From contig SKWY01000054.1 in assembly GCA_007128675.1 (NCBI GenBank), forward strand, positions 1 to 6,297: DNA of 6,297 bases, read 5' to 3'. The position numbers were made by a program, and so were the translations under genes. Below are positions 6,286 through 6,297 of this stretch, one piece after another. A model generated the notes under the pieces. That model made no database searches. It was given only the letters and a program-made list of their open reading frames with translations, and was not told the origin of the DNA. Positions within the stretch are counted from its first letter, which is position 1. The number at the start of each line of letters is the position of its first letter. This DNA is from Deltaproteobacteria bacterium (GTDB taxonomy: Bacteria; Myxococcota; Myxococcia; SLRQ01).

Positions 6286-6297
6286 AGGAACGACTCG
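6282..6297 (+). CDS. start of a downstream gene, probably the response regulator (partial)
   Basis: Only the first five codons are present (M-K-E-R-L), cut by the window end. The ATG overlaps the kinase stop as ATGA and has a GTGGAG ribosome binding site 8 nt upstream. Kinases of this type are usually followed by their cognate response regulator, often an NtrC-like sigma54 activator, and short basic starts such as MKERL are common before a receiver domain. The identity is inferred from position only. Confidence 0.5.

Overview
The window looks like chromosomal DNA of a GC-rich, deltaproteobacterial-type Gram-negative bacterium, most likely Myxococcota (Bradymonadia-like or a related group). 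This is inferred from protein style only: a PEGA/TPR protein with a Pro/Glu-rich linker and a Trp-rich C-terminal membrane segment, a kelch lipoprotein carrying 'HTATxLxDGRVLxxGG' repeats, and a HAMP histidine kinase with the H-box HEIRNPLSS. No rRNA, tRNA, transposase, integrase, CRISPR array or phage gene was seen.

Layout. Positions 29-4307 hold three tightly packed genes on the minus strand, read from right to left: a 608-aa exported PEGA-domain protein with a C-terminal membrane anchor (2481-4307), a 564-aa putative lipoprotein with a seven-repeat kelch propeller (793-2487), and a 255-aa exported coiled-coil protein (29-796). Adjacent genes overlap by 7 and 4 nt, so this is very probably one translationally coupled operon. 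All three products carry N-terminal export signals, which suggests they work together in the cell envelope. A divergent region of about 140-310 bp follows (4308 to 4449 or 4617, depending on the kinase start). It contains a run of 12 G and a plausible minus-strand promoter. On the plus strand, 4450-6285 encodes a membrane-bound sensor histidine kinase with a complete catalytic core. A next gene starts at 6282 in a 4-nt ATGA overlap and is cut by the window end; by position it is probably the cognate response regulator.

Working model (inference). The two-component system may sense an envelope condition and control, among other things, the divergent envelope operon. The most notable points are: a CsgG/TolB-like fold in the PEGA protein that seems split by a TPR+PEGA insertion; cysteines clustered in the later kelch blades; an uncertain kinase start, where a CTG with a good Shine-Dalgarno at 4618 fits the domain layout better than the ATG at 4450; and the G12 tract just after that ATG, which could switch reading frames or form a G-quadruplex. 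None of the three envelope proteins could be assigned a named gene.
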